DNA of 64,000 nucleotides from Serratia bockelmannii. GTDB taxonomy: Bacteria; Pseudomonadota; Gammaproteobacteria; Enterobacterales; Enterobacteriaceae. The notes under the pieces were generated by a model. It was given only the letters and a program-made list of their open reading frames with translations, searched no databases and was not told the DNA's origin. The stretch is taken from NCBI RefSeq assembly GCF_008011855.1, contig NZ_VOUX01000033.1, positions 620,001 to 684,000 on the forward strand, written 5' to 3'. Position numbers and translations under genes: made by a program. Each line of letters starts with the position of its first letter. Within the stretch, counting starts at the first letter, position 1. Shown piece by piece: positions 54,573 to 63,221 of this stretch.

Positions 54573-55628
54573 TCACTCGGTGAGCTGTTGCCACTGGGGA
54601 TAAATACGTTCGGGAGAAAAACGACGAGACTTCTCTAACGCGGCGATAGAGAAGTGCTCGCGCAAACCCGGATCGAGCATCAGTTTGATCACCCCTTCGC
54701 TGAAGGCGGCGGCGTCGTCATCGGGCACCAGATAGCCGTTGACGCCATCGTCTATCAACTCGGCCGGGCCGGTCTTGCAGTCGTAGGCCACCAGCGGCAG
54801 GCCGAAACTCATGGCTTCGATCAGCACCATCGGCAATCCCTCATAGCGAGAGGTCATCAAATACAGGCTGGCCTGGCGATAATAGTCCGCCACGTTAGCG
54901 GTGGCCGGCAGCAGACTCACCTGCTGCTCCAGCCCGGCGTCTTCAATCTGTCGCCGCAATGCGTCGCGCTCCGGACCGTCGCCAATAATCAGCAGACGCC
55001 AATCCGGCGCCTGTGCCACCACCCCTCGCCACAGTGCGATCAGTCGATCGAAGCCTTTCTGATTGCTCAATCGCCCCACCGCCAGCGCCACCTTTTTTTG
55101 CAGCGCCGGCGTCGGCGCCTGTGCGCCGAATGGCGAAACGTTCTCGATCACCCGACATTTTCCGGCCCCCACCCAGCGAGCGATGGCGTCGCTATCTTGC
55201 CGCGTCAGGAAAATCACGCGATCGCTCAGCCGGTAAACCAGCAACTTCAGCCACTTAAATACGCGCGGATACTGGTGAAAGCTGACGTGCTCACTTAATA
55301 GCAACCGGCTGCGGGCACAGAACAAACGCAGAAAAGGCGTCATCACCACCGACAGTTTTCCCATAGAAACGGTAATGATCACGTCCGTGCGTTCACGCCG
55401 CAGCGCCAATGCCAGCCGCCATGGCCAGAACAGCGAATCGCCACCGCCGCAGCGCAACCGGACGTCACTCGCCAGCGGAAAGAAGCTCCGCTCGCCAAAC
55501 AGCGAAAACACCGCCACCTCATAACCCGGCAGACGCGCCAGCGCGTTGGCCAAACCGCTGGCGACCCGTTCAGTACCGCCCTTGCCCGCGATATTTTCGA
55601 TAACGATGATTACCTTGCGTGCTTGCAT
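54573..55628 (-). CDS. Family 4 glycosyltransferase (GT-B fold)
   Basis: 351-residue retaining glycosyltransferase starting MQARKVIIVIENIAGKGGTE. The donor-binding C-terminal half includes LAVGRLSNQKGFDRLI and EGLPMVLIEAMSFGLP, the E-x7-E motif. The upstream in-frame extension lacks family sequence, so the start is 55628, which touches the stop of the preceding GT2 gene. Sugar specificity unknown; related to capsule and LPS mannosyl/galactosyl transferases. Confidence 0.87.
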   Translation of the reverse strand: MQARKVIIVIENIAGKGGTERVASGLANALARLPGYEVAVFSLFGERSFFPLASDVRLRCGGGDSLFWPWRLALALRRERTDVIITVSMGKLSVVMTPFLRLFCARSRLLLSEHVSFHQYPRVFKWLKLLVYRLSDRVIFLTRQDSDAIARWVGAGKCRVIENVSPFGAQAPTPALQKKVALAVGRLSNQKGFDRLIALWRGVVAQAPDWRLLIIGDGPERDALRRQIEDAGLEQQVSLLPATANVADYYRQASLYLMTSRYEGLPMVLIEAMSFGLPLVAYDCKTGPAELIDDGVNGYLVPDDDAAAFSEGVIKLMLDPGLREHFSIAALEKSRRFSPERIYPQWQQLTE

Positions 55629-55629
55629 A

Positions 55630-56535
55630 TCATCTCCTGAATCCCTGGCGCACATTGCGCAGCAGCCGGCCGCCAACCGAGAACAATCCCAACCGCGCCA
55701 GACAATCGCCATACCATTTGATCACCTTGAACTTGCCACTCAGGCTGTGCCGCACGATGCGCGACGAGTAATAATTGAACGCCTGGGCGTTTTCCGAATA
55801 CAGCGAGGCCAGCAGATGCTTGCAGGCGAATCCGCTGATATGGCGATCGCTGGGGCTGAGGAAGGTATTGATAAACCGGTCGCTGGCCTCCAGATTGAGC
55901 TTCGCCGTCATGCGCCCATAGCGCCCTACGTCGAGAAACACCCCTCCGCCGGCGTCGTGCGCCACATGCGCGCCCAAATTGGTGGCATTGACCAAAAAAC
56001 CCCAGTCCTGATGCTTATTGAGGAACTCGGGAAATAAAAAGCGGCGATCGCTTTTTTTACGGATGCTGATGGTGGATGAACGAATATCGCCCATTTCCAG
56101 AAAAAGAAAATCCTCGCCGGAGGAACCGGATTTATAATGGAAGTTGAAATCACGCACCGAATCGCCGCTCACCTCCGCATAGTTGCCGAAGATAATATCA
56201 ATATGGCGATCCTCATGTTTATTCATGCGACGAATAATATAGTTGGTCGTGAAGTAATCATCAGAGTCGAGGAAAAACACGATCTCCGATTGCGCTAACT
56301 TGGTACCTAAGTTGCGCGACACCGCCGCATTGCTCTTCTGTTTTTTCTCATGCAGCATCACATTGCTATTCGTCGCCGCTATCTGACGAATATACTTGAT
56401 ATCATCCTCGTCAGAGCAATCATCAACCAAAATCACCTGATAGTCGAATCCTTGGCAAGCGTTGAAAATCCGCTTCAGCGTTTTCGGCAGGTAGCGTGCA
56501 CTATTATAAATAGGGATAACGATCGAGAAATCCAT
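55630..56535 (-). CDS. Family 2 glycosyltransferase
   Basis: 301-residue GT-A enzyme: SIVIPIYNSARYLPKTLKRI, VILVDDCSDEDD, NAAVSRNLGTK and the DSDD metal site (FFLDSDDYFTTN), with NKHQDWGFLVNAT as the base region. Long C-terminal region of about 120 residues after the catalytic core. It lies three bases after the Wzy gene. Lower GC content than the metabolic genes of the window, as usual for capsule loci. Confidence 0.86.
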   Translation of the reverse strand: MDFSIVIPIYNSARYLPKTLKRIFNACQGFDYQVILVDDCSDEDDIKYIRQIAATNSNVMLHEKKQKSNAAVSRNLGTKLAQSEIVFFLDSDDYFTTNYIIRRMNKHEDRHIDIIFGNYAEVSGDSVRDFNFHYKSGSSGEDFLFLEMGDIRSSTISIRKKSDRRFLFPEFLNKHQDWGFLVNATNLGAHVAHDAGGGVFLDVGRYGRMTAKLNLEASDRFINTFLSPSDRHISGFACKHLLASLYSENAQAFNYYSSRIVRHSLSGKFKVIKWYGDCLARLGLFSVGGRLLRNVRQGFRR

Positions 56536-56538
56536 TTC

Positions 56539-57693
56539 TTAACCCTCCAACTTAGAATTTATCATTTCTTTTCCACGGCAAAGCAACAATAACGACACGT
56601 TAAATACCGGGACCAAAAAATAGGTTTCCGTAAAGGTTGTCAGCAGGAAAACAACCACCACCCAGCGCATGAACCGACTCAGCCTGCGCATATTGCCCAA
56701 CAGGTGAAAATAACAAAAAAGCATGACGACAGAAGCGATGCCACCGGCCGAATAAAACATGGCGATGAAGAAGAAATCGACGGGCTTATAAGGCTCTATA
56801 TTCATGCCGAACAGCGGATTGGGTAGCCCCACCGCCTGAAACATCTGCCAGGAGAACCAGATTCGCCCGGTCAACGCCTGGTTCAAGAGGACGTCCAAGG
56901 CCGGATTACTCCCCCAGCGTATAACGCTGGCGAATTGAAAGCCTACAATGGCCAACGTCAGCGCGATGCAGACTTTTCTGTTCGGCGCGACACGCAGCAG
57001 CGGCGCCAGCCAAAACAGCAACAACATCAACAGCGCCAACATAAAACAGGTGCGAGAATAGGAATACATCAGCACCGGGAGAATTAACGCCGATACCGCC
57101 AGCGAAGCGATATTTTTCATTCCTCGCGTTAATTTCGCATGGTCGATCAGGCACAGCAGTGTGGCGAACAAGGCAAAAGAATAATACGCCAGGGTATTCG
57201 GATTATCGAACCCCAGCGTTAATCGATTGCCGTAACGCTCATCAAGGTAAACAAACCCATCGGTGTAAAAGATATAGGGAATAACCACCAGTAACCCTGC
57301 CACCACAAAGGTGATGGCAAACATTTCAGCGCCACGCCCCATTTCGATGCGACGGAATAAAATGATCACCGCCGTGCTGAATACCGCACCAAACAGATAA
57401 TCACCATGACCGGTGGCAATATTAACAAGAAACAGCAGAACCAAAAAAACCGCAACCGCCTTTTCCGCCAGCGTAGCGATAAAAAATGCATAGCCAACAT
57501 AGAGCAACATCAAGCCATTAAGCCCCATGACCGCTTTATTAATCAGCTCGCTATTGAACGATCCCGAGGTCAGGAACGTTTTCACGAAAAACATCAGCAG
57601 GAAGGTCAATACAATTGATTGATTGACTAAATCTCGCGACTGATTATAACCCGCATTGGCATGCATTTGAAAATTGGAGGCGACTCTTTGCAT
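56539..57693 (-). CDS. wzy: Wzy-type O-antigen/capsule polymerase
   Basis: 384-residue polytopic inner-membrane protein with about ten helices and one large periplasmic loop (around GFVYLDERYGNRLTLGF and, later, SNPALDVLLNQALTGRIWFSW). Wzy proteins share little sequence. The call rests on topology, on FGMNIEPYKPVDFFFIAMFY (Wzy_C-like) and on position between Wzx and the glycosyltransferases. It joins lipid-linked repeat units into the polymer on the periplasmic side. Start MQRVASNFQ after AAACGCTTATG-type spacing. Confidence 0.8.
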   Translation of the reverse strand: MQRVASNFQMHANAGYNQSRDLVNQSIVLTFLLMFFVKTFLTSGSFNSELINKAVMGLNGLMLLYVGYAFFIATLAEKAVAVFLVLLFLVNIATGHGDYLFGAVFSTAVIILFRRIEMGRGAEMFAITFVVAGLLVVIPYIFYTDGFVYLDERYGNRLTLGFDNPNTLAYYSFALFATLLCLIDHAKLTRGMKNIASLAVSALILPVLMYSYSRTCFMLALLMLLLFWLAPLLRVAPNRKVCIALTLAIVGFQFASVIRWGSNPALDVLLNQALTGRIWFSWQMFQAVGLPNPLFGMNIEPYKPVDFFFIAMFYSAGGIASVVMLFCYFHLLGNMRRLSRFMRWVVVVFLLTTFTETYFLVPVFNVSLLLLCRGKEMINSKLEG

Positions 57694-57699
57694 AAGCGT

Positions 57700-58548
57700 T
57701 TACTCAGTAAAATAACTGCCCCATTCCTGCTCAATGTTTTTCGGCATCAGCTTGCTTAACCCCGCGCCAGGCGTAAACGTCAACTCACCGAAATACACCT
57801 TCTCACCGACCTGGTAGAAATCCACACGGACATAAGAGAACTGCTGCGCGGTCTGGCGAGCCAAACGTATCATTTCCTCCAGCCGTGTAGGACGCGGCAT
57901 CGGTTCGTCTGCATTCGGCAAGTTGATACGAATTTCGGTGCGGTTCCAGTCGATATCAAAAATATCGCGCCGATGGGTGCCGAAACGCTGGTAATCCACC
58001 TGGATGAACATACGAATTTCATGATTGTCGTTGAAACAATGAAACTTGATATCGTTCGGCACCTGTTCGCCATCCAGCAACAGGCGCTCCACCATGATGC
58101 AGGGTTCGATATCCAGATAATGCTTTTCGCGGCTCTGCTCATAAAAGTTGCTGCGCATCCACGCGTTGCTGAGATCGTACAACTCCGCGTAGCTAATCTG
58201 CTGCTTGTCGAACACCAAGCGGTTATAGCCGCTGCCGTGGTTGGCCTTCAGCACAAAGGCGTTAGGCAATTGACTGAACATGTCGTAGCTAAGTTCAGTG
58301 CCATGCGCATACAGCTCCACCAGATACTCCTCGCCCCACAGGCCGGCGATAAATTCACGCACCTTGAACTTGTCCGACAAAGTGGTGTAGATGCTGCGCG
58401 GATAAATTTTGCGGCGCATGATCTTTTCGCTGAAGCCGGTCGGTTTTGACAGGTGCGGCAGCTTCTTGAAATAGAGCGCGTATTTAACCTGATGGTGCCA
58501 GGCATCGGGCAGGCGCTTGGAAATATTTTTAACCAGGATGTTTAACAT
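57700..58548 (-). CDS. TupA-like ATP-grasp protein
   Basis: 282-residue member of the TupA-like ATP-grasp family. Key parts are KPTGFSEKIMRRKIYPRS, SDKFKVREFI, the glycine-rich VLKANHGSGYN, and the acidic CIMVERLL and FGELTFTPGAGL near the C-terminus. TupA itself makes the peptide part of teichuronopeptide. Homologues in capsule clusters probably link amino acids or other groups to sugars, an inference. The start at 58548 overlaps the Wzx stop (58529) by 20 bases. Confidence 0.82.
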   Translation of the reverse strand: MLNILVKNISKRLPDAWHHQVKYALYFKKLPHLSKPTGFSEKIMRRKIYPRSIYTTLSDKFKVREFIAGLWGEEYLVELYAHGTELSYDMFSQLPNAFVLKANHGSGYNRLVFDKQQISYAELYDLSNAWMRSNFYEQSREKHYLDIEPCIMVERLLLDGEQVPNDIKFHCFNDNHEIRMFIQVDYQRFGTHRRDIFDIDWNRTEIRINLPNADEPMPRPTRLEEMIRLARQTAQQFSYVRVDFYQVGEKVYFGELTFTPGAGLSKLMPKNIEQEWGSYFTE

Positions 58549-59827
58549 GCTCTCTCCTTAATTTGCTGACAAGACGCGGCAGGCAGTAAAAACAGGTCAG
58601 CTGCAGTCGGGTAATTTTTCCGCCACGGAATAAACTGTTCAGCACGAAGAACGAAATGAACTCCGCCAACAGCGTAGATACCGCCGCACCGATCAGGCCG
58701 TAGCGCGGGATCAGCAGCAGATTCATCACCACGTTCGCCACCGCCACCAACGGCATCTTGATGGCGATAAAACGATAGCCGGCGAACAGCACGATGCTGC
58801 GGTACGAAACCGTCCCCATTACCGAGAACAGCGAGGTCAGCGTGCAAATAGCCAGGATATTGGCGGCCGGTTGGAAAGCGGCGCCGTACAGCAGCGCAAT
58901 CGCCGGGTGGGCGAACCACCATAGGCCCAGCAACACCGGCAACGACAGGCCCAAGACCACCAGATAAAGCACCCGAATACGGTACTCCTGCTCCAACGGA
59001 TCGCGACAGCTGGCAATGCCCGGCATCAACGAAGTGATCAGCGCCATCGGCACGAAAACCCAGCCTTGGCTGAGGGTGGTGGCGGCACTGAACCAGCCTA
59101 CCGCCTGCTCGCCGACCAGATTGCCCAGCATGATTTGATCGATGCGGGTATAGATCACTATCGACAGGCTGGAGATGGCCAACGGCAGGCCCACCTTTAG
59201 CAAATAACGGCCATAGCGCCTGGCCTGGCGCGGCGTAACCCGCGGCGAGGCCGCCGCTTCCGCACGGAATAACCAGAGGCGCGCCAGGTAAGGTACGGCG
59301 CTGCTGAGGATGTAGGGTACCGCGAACCACACCAGCGGCAGCGCCGCGCTCACCAGCGCCAGCCGCAGCCCGATCGACAGCAGCAGCGCCAGGTTGTTGA
59401 TCAGCGTATTGCGTTTCGACTGCAGGCGGGCATCGTAATAAATTTTGTACACGTCCTGAATCGAGAAATAGGCGCTGATAAGCAGCAACAGCGTCATCAG
59501 TTGGCTGACGGGCGATTGGCTGAAATAGCTCCATATCAGCATCGGCAGCGCCACCACCAGGAACAGCCAACGACGCAGGCGTATTGACGCCAGCATCAGG
59601 CGAATGCCGCTCGGCTGTCGGCGGGCGACGCGGTTGAAAATGATGCTGTCGGCGCCCAACTGCACCAGTGGCACTACGATGGCGATCGTCGCCAACAGAT
59701 AGTTGAGGGTGCCAAACTGCGCGGGCCCCAGATAGCGCGCAACGTAAATGGAGACGAAGATGCCGGACAGGCTGAGCGAAACGCGTTCAAGCATCAGCCA
59801 CAGGGCATTGGTGATAATGGCCTTCAC
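58529..59827 (-). CDS. wzx: Wzx-type oligosaccharide flippase
   Basis: 432-residue MATE/PST-superfamily transporter with 12-14 predicted helices. It begins MKAIITNALWLMLERVSLSLSG, with ARYLGPAQFGTLNYL as in Wzx/RfbX proteins. It flips undecaprenyl-diphosphate-linked repeat units to the periplasm. It is separated from wzc by four bases. The basic cytoplasmic tail (KLRREHVKHPG) ends inside the next gene's start region. Confidence 0.88.
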   Translation of the reverse strand: MKAIITNALWLMLERVSLSLSGIFVSIYVARYLGPAQFGTLNYLLATIAIVVPLVQLGADSIIFNRVARRQPSGIRLMLASIRLRRWLFLVVALPMLIWSYFSQSPVSQLMTLLLLISAYFSIQDVYKIYYDARLQSKRNTLINNLALLLSIGLRLALVSAALPLVWFAVPYILSSAVPYLARLWLFRAEAAASPRVTPRQARRYGRYLLKVGLPLAISSLSIVIYTRIDQIMLGNLVGEQAVGWFSAATTLSQGWVFVPMALITSLMPGIASCRDPLEQEYRIRVLYLVVLGLSLPVLLGLWWFAHPAIALLYGAAFQPAANILAICTLTSLFSVMGTVSYRSIVLFAGYRFIAIKMPLVAVANVVMNLLLIPRYGLIGAAVSTLLAEFISFFVLNSLFRGGKITRLQLTCFYCLPRLVSKLRREHVKHPG

Positions 59828-59831
59828 CCGC

Positions 59832-62015
59832 TTATTCCCCTGCCTGCGGGTGATCTTCCCGATGGCTTGGGTAGGCGAAGTTGTAATAGCTCATGTCGGT
59901 TGCCGCCTTCTTCACCATCCCGTTGAGGATCACGCCCTTGATCGCCACGCCATTCTGTTCGAAACGACGCATGCTGGTTTCGATCTGCTTGACGGTATTC
60001 ACCTCAAAGCGCACCACCAGCAGTGAGGTACCCGCGTGATTGCCGACGATCGCCGCGTCCGTCACCGCCAGAATCGGCGGCGTGTCGATCAGCACCAGAT
60101 CGTAGTTCTGCCCGGCCCAGCGCAGGAAGTCGGCGAAACGGCGGTGCATCAGCAGTTCGGACGGGTTCGGCGGCACCTGACCGCGCGGCACGAAGTCCAG
60201 ATTGGCGATGGCAGTTTTCCGCACCGCCTGTTCCGCCATCACGTTGCCCACCAGCATGTCGGACAGCCCCTGATGCCCATCATCCGCCAGCCAGCGGTGC
60301 AGGAAGCCTTTGCGCATATCGGCGTCGATCAACAGCACCCGCTGCCCGGCCTGCGCCACCACCACCGCCAGGTTGGTGCTGGTAAAGCTCTTGCCGCTTT
60401 CCGGGCTGGCGCCGGAGACCATCAGAATGTTGTTCTTGGCCTCCATCATGGCGAAATGCAGGCTGGTGCGCAGGCTGCGGATCGCTTCCACCGACAGGTC
60501 CGTCGGTTCGGCCACCGCCAGGATCGGCAAGCGCCGCCCCCCGGACCTTGGCAGCAGCTGACGTTGCTCGCGGTTGCGCTTCACCTGCCACGGCGACAGC
60601 GGCACGGTGGCGTAGACGTTGATGCCCCGCTTCTCCAGGGTATCGATGTCATTGATGCCGCGATGGAAGGCCGCACGCAGCAGCACTACGATGGCGCCGC
60701 CCCCGGCGCCAAGCAGCAGCGCCAACAATACGATCAGCATCTTTTGCGGCTTAATCGGCCGCAGCGCGGTTTCCGCTTCGTCGATGATGCGCACATTGCC
60801 CACCGTGCCGGCCTTGCTGATGCTCAGTTCCTGCTGCTTGTTCATCAGCTGCATGTAAACCTGCTGATCCACCTGCACGTCGCGGGTAAGACGCAGGATC
60901 TCCTGCTGCATTTTCGGCAACGTCTGCACCTGTTTACCCAGCCGTGCCTTTTCCGCCTCCAGCGTGGCGCGCTTCTCCAGCAGCGCCCGGTAAGCCGGGT
61001 GCGCGCGGGTGTAGAGTTTGGAGATTTCCGCTTCCTTGAAGGTCAGCTCGTTGAGCTGGGCCTCGAGCTGCACTTGAGTATCCAGCACCGATTTGGCTTC
61101 AAGCGACAGATCCACCGAGTCATTTTGCTGGCGGAACTGATTAAGTTGGGTTTCGGCGTTGTTCAACGAGGTTTGCGTTTGCGGCAGCTGCTCTTGCAGG
61201 AACGCCAGCATTCGCTGAGCTTCTTCCGTTTTGCGGTCCACGTTCTGCTGCAGGTAGTTGTCGGTGATGTTCTTCAGCATTGCCTCGGCGCTCTGCGGAT
61301 CTTCGCTCGGCAGCGTAAAGGTCATGATGCCGCTATCCTTGCCACCCGGCACCACGTCCAGGTATTTACGCAGATCGTCCACCGCTTCTTGACGCGCGAC
61401 TTTGACCACGGTAAAGCTGGCGCCCGGCGAAGCGTCCAGCGCCGAGACGGTCATGTTCCAACCGCCTTGCGCCACCGGCTGCCCGACCACGCCGCTGAAC
61501 AGTTTGCTGCCGTCATAACTCAGCTCGTAATGCTGCCCATCGCGCACCGTCAGCGTCAGCGCTTCGCCCTCCATGTCCGCCGGCGTCGTCAGCGTGGCAA
61601 TGCTCAGCACCGGCGGCTTTTCACCGCTCAAGCGGGCAAAGCCTTTGCCGAACACCGGGAAATAGTCCGGGCTGACGCGCACCGTCAGACCGAGGGTGTC
61701 CACCGTTTTTCCCAGCACGTAGCGCGACTTAGCCAGCGTCACCTCATCCTGTGTCGCCGAATTTTGCCCCATCATTGAACTGTCCAACGTTTCACGCAGC
61801 AGCGAATCGCCGGACAGCTGCTTCTCCACCTGCACCACCGCCGTAGCCTGGTACACCGGGGTGGCCAACAGGGCGTAGGCGACGCCCAACATGCCTGCCA
61901 CGCCGGTCACGACGGCGATCCGCCAGCGGTTATCCCACAGCGGCCCAATCAGGCGTTCCCACTCCAGCTTTTCGTCTTGTTCGGCCACCATCACGGACAG
62001 CGCATTATTTTTCAT
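59832..62015 (-). CDS. wzc: Polysaccharide co-polymerase/tyrosine autokinase Wzc
   Basis: 727-residue inner-membrane protein controlling polymer length and export with Wza. It has an N-terminal Wzz domain between two helices (residues about 30-50 and about 420-440), a long periplasmic coiled coil (ALLEKRATLEAEKARLGKQV), and a cytoplasmic BY-kinase with Walker A SGASPESGKSFTST, A' LLIDADMRKG and B VLIDTPP. The C-tail has only three tyrosines (SYYNFAY), fewer than the Tyr-rich tails of well-studied Wzc. Start at 62015 follows AAGGAA; a GTG six codons upstream (62033) is an alternative. Confidence 0.93.
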   Translation of the reverse strand: MKNNALSVMVAEQDEKLEWERLIGPLWDNRWRIAVVTGVAGMLGVAYALLATPVYQATAVVQVEKQLSGDSLLRETLDSSMMGQNSATQDEVTLAKSRYVLGKTVDTLGLTVRVSPDYFPVFGKGFARLSGEKPPVLSIATLTTPADMEGEALTLTVRDGQHYELSYDGSKLFSGVVGQPVAQGGWNMTVSALDASPGASFTVVKVARQEAVDDLRKYLDVVPGGKDSGIMTFTLPSEDPQSAEAMLKNITDNYLQQNVDRKTEEAQRMLAFLQEQLPQTQTSLNNAETQLNQFRQQNDSVDLSLEAKSVLDTQVQLEAQLNELTFKEAEISKLYTRAHPAYRALLEKRATLEAEKARLGKQVQTLPKMQQEILRLTRDVQVDQQVYMQLMNKQQELSISKAGTVGNVRIIDEAETALRPIKPQKMLIVLLALLLGAGGGAIVVLLRAAFHRGINDIDTLEKRGINVYATVPLSPWQVKRNREQRQLLPRSGGRRLPILAVAEPTDLSVEAIRSLRTSLHFAMMEAKNNILMVSGASPESGKSFTSTNLAVVVAQAGQRVLLIDADMRKGFLHRWLADDGHQGLSDMLVGNVMAEQAVRKTAIANLDFVPRGQVPPNPSELLMHRRFADFLRWAGQNYDLVLIDTPPILAVTDAAIVGNHAGTSLLVVRFEVNTVKQIETSMRRFEQNGVAIKGVILNGMVKKAATDMSYYNFAYPSHREDHPQAGE

Positions 62016-62042
62016 CTTCTGTTCCTTATTCACCCTGCGGAG

Positions 62043-63176
62043 TTACCAGTTGCGCACGCGCAAGGTCGCCTCGCTGAGATCGTTAAAGCTGCTGATGGTC
62101 GGCACCAGCTGGCTGATCAAACGGTTCCAGCGCGCGACCGGCGCCGCAGTGACGTACACGACGTCGTAAGGTTGCAGCTGAAATTCAGCGCCCATCGCCA
62201 GCGCGCTGGCGTCGGAGAGATCGAACTGATACAGCGTCGCCAGTCGCTGCGGTGTTTTACCGCCGCTCGGCCGGATCACGAACACCCCGGTCGCATCCGC
62301 CACCGTCTGGCTGATCCCTTCGGAAGATCCGAGGGCCTCGGTCAGGGTCATGCCGCTGCGATCCATCTTCAGCGTCGCTTGCTTGCCCACCTCGCCCATC
62401 ACGAACACTTTCAATTCGTCATTGCGCGGGATGTAGAGGATGTCGCCCGGCTGCAGCAGCGCGTTCTGGCTGATGTCGCCGCGCTGCATCAGCGCCTGCA
62501 ACGAGATAGCCCGCTCTTTGCCCTGATGGGTCAGCACCACGTTGCGCCAATCGGCGTTGTCCGTCAGGCCGCCGGCGGCGTTAATCGCATCCAGAATGGT
62601 CAACGGCACGTTGGTGATCGCCTGTTGGCCGGAGGTTTTCACTTCGCCGGTCACGTAAGCCTTCTGCGAACGGAAAGCGGCAATACTGACGTCTACCTGA
62701 GGGCTTTCCACATACTGCGCCAGACGGCCGGCGATCAGGCTGCGCACTTCGGTGACGGTCTTGCCCACCACCGCCACTCGCCCGATATAGGGATAAAAAA
62801 TCGTGCCATCCGCATGCACCCAGTTGCCGGTGTCGCTGGCGCTGCGGTATTGCCCGGCCGGCGTGGTCAACTCGGGGTGATCCCAGACGGTGACGTTCAA
62901 CACGTCACCGACGCCGATACGGTATTGATAGCTCTGCAATCGCTGATCCAGCGCCGGGTTCGGCCGGGCGACCGGTTCTACGCGCCGCATTTTCTGCAGC
63001 AGCATCGGCGACATGCGATAAACCTGTACCTGGTCATTCAAATCGAAATCGTCGTCCTGTTGCACGACGATGGCTTTTCCGCTGGTCGGTAAATGTGAAC
63101 CGGGAACCACCGTACATCCACTCAACAGCGCGGAGGTGAAGGCCAATGGCATCAAAAGAGGCAAATGAAAATTCAT
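62043..63176 (-). CDS. wza: Outer-membrane polysaccharide export lipoprotein Wza
   Basis: 377-residue lipoprotein that forms the octameric export channel for the polymer. The signal peptide ends in a lipobox (ALLSGC, Cys21). The body has the export domain ([19 protein letters not shown]) and SLBB domains with [16 protein letters not shown] and [15 protein letters not shown]. The C-terminal helix that crosses the outer membrane is at [18 protein letters not shown]. It is followed directly by wzc, with no wzb phosphatase gene in the 27-base gap. Confidence 0.94.
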   Translation of the reverse strand: MNFHLPLLMPLAFTSALLSGCTVVPGSHLPTSGKAIVVQQDDDFDLNDQVQVYRMSPMLLQKMRRVEPVARPNPALDQRLQSYQYRIGVGDVLNVTVWDHPELTTPAGQYRSASDTGNWVHADGTIFYPYIGRVAVVGKTVTEVRSLIAGRLAQYVESPQVDVSIAAFRSQKAYVTGEVKTSGQQAITNVPLTILDAINAAGGLTDNADWRNVVLTHQGKERAISLQALMQRGDISQNALLQPGDILYIPRNDELKVFVMGEVGKQATLKMDRSGMTLTEALGSSEGISQTVADATGVFVIRPSGGKTPQRLATLYQFDLSDASALAMGAEFQLQPYDVVYVTAAPVARWNRLISQLVPTISSFNDLSEATLRVRNW

Positions 63177-63221
63177 GGAAGTACCGTGATAAACGGGCTG
63201 CTGCCGCAGCCCGTGAGGGGA

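Noticed and set aside
60036..61778. Long plus-strand reading frame opposite wzc (about 580 codons)
   Set aside because: Shadow of wzc with His/Arg/Gln-rich composition and no known motif.
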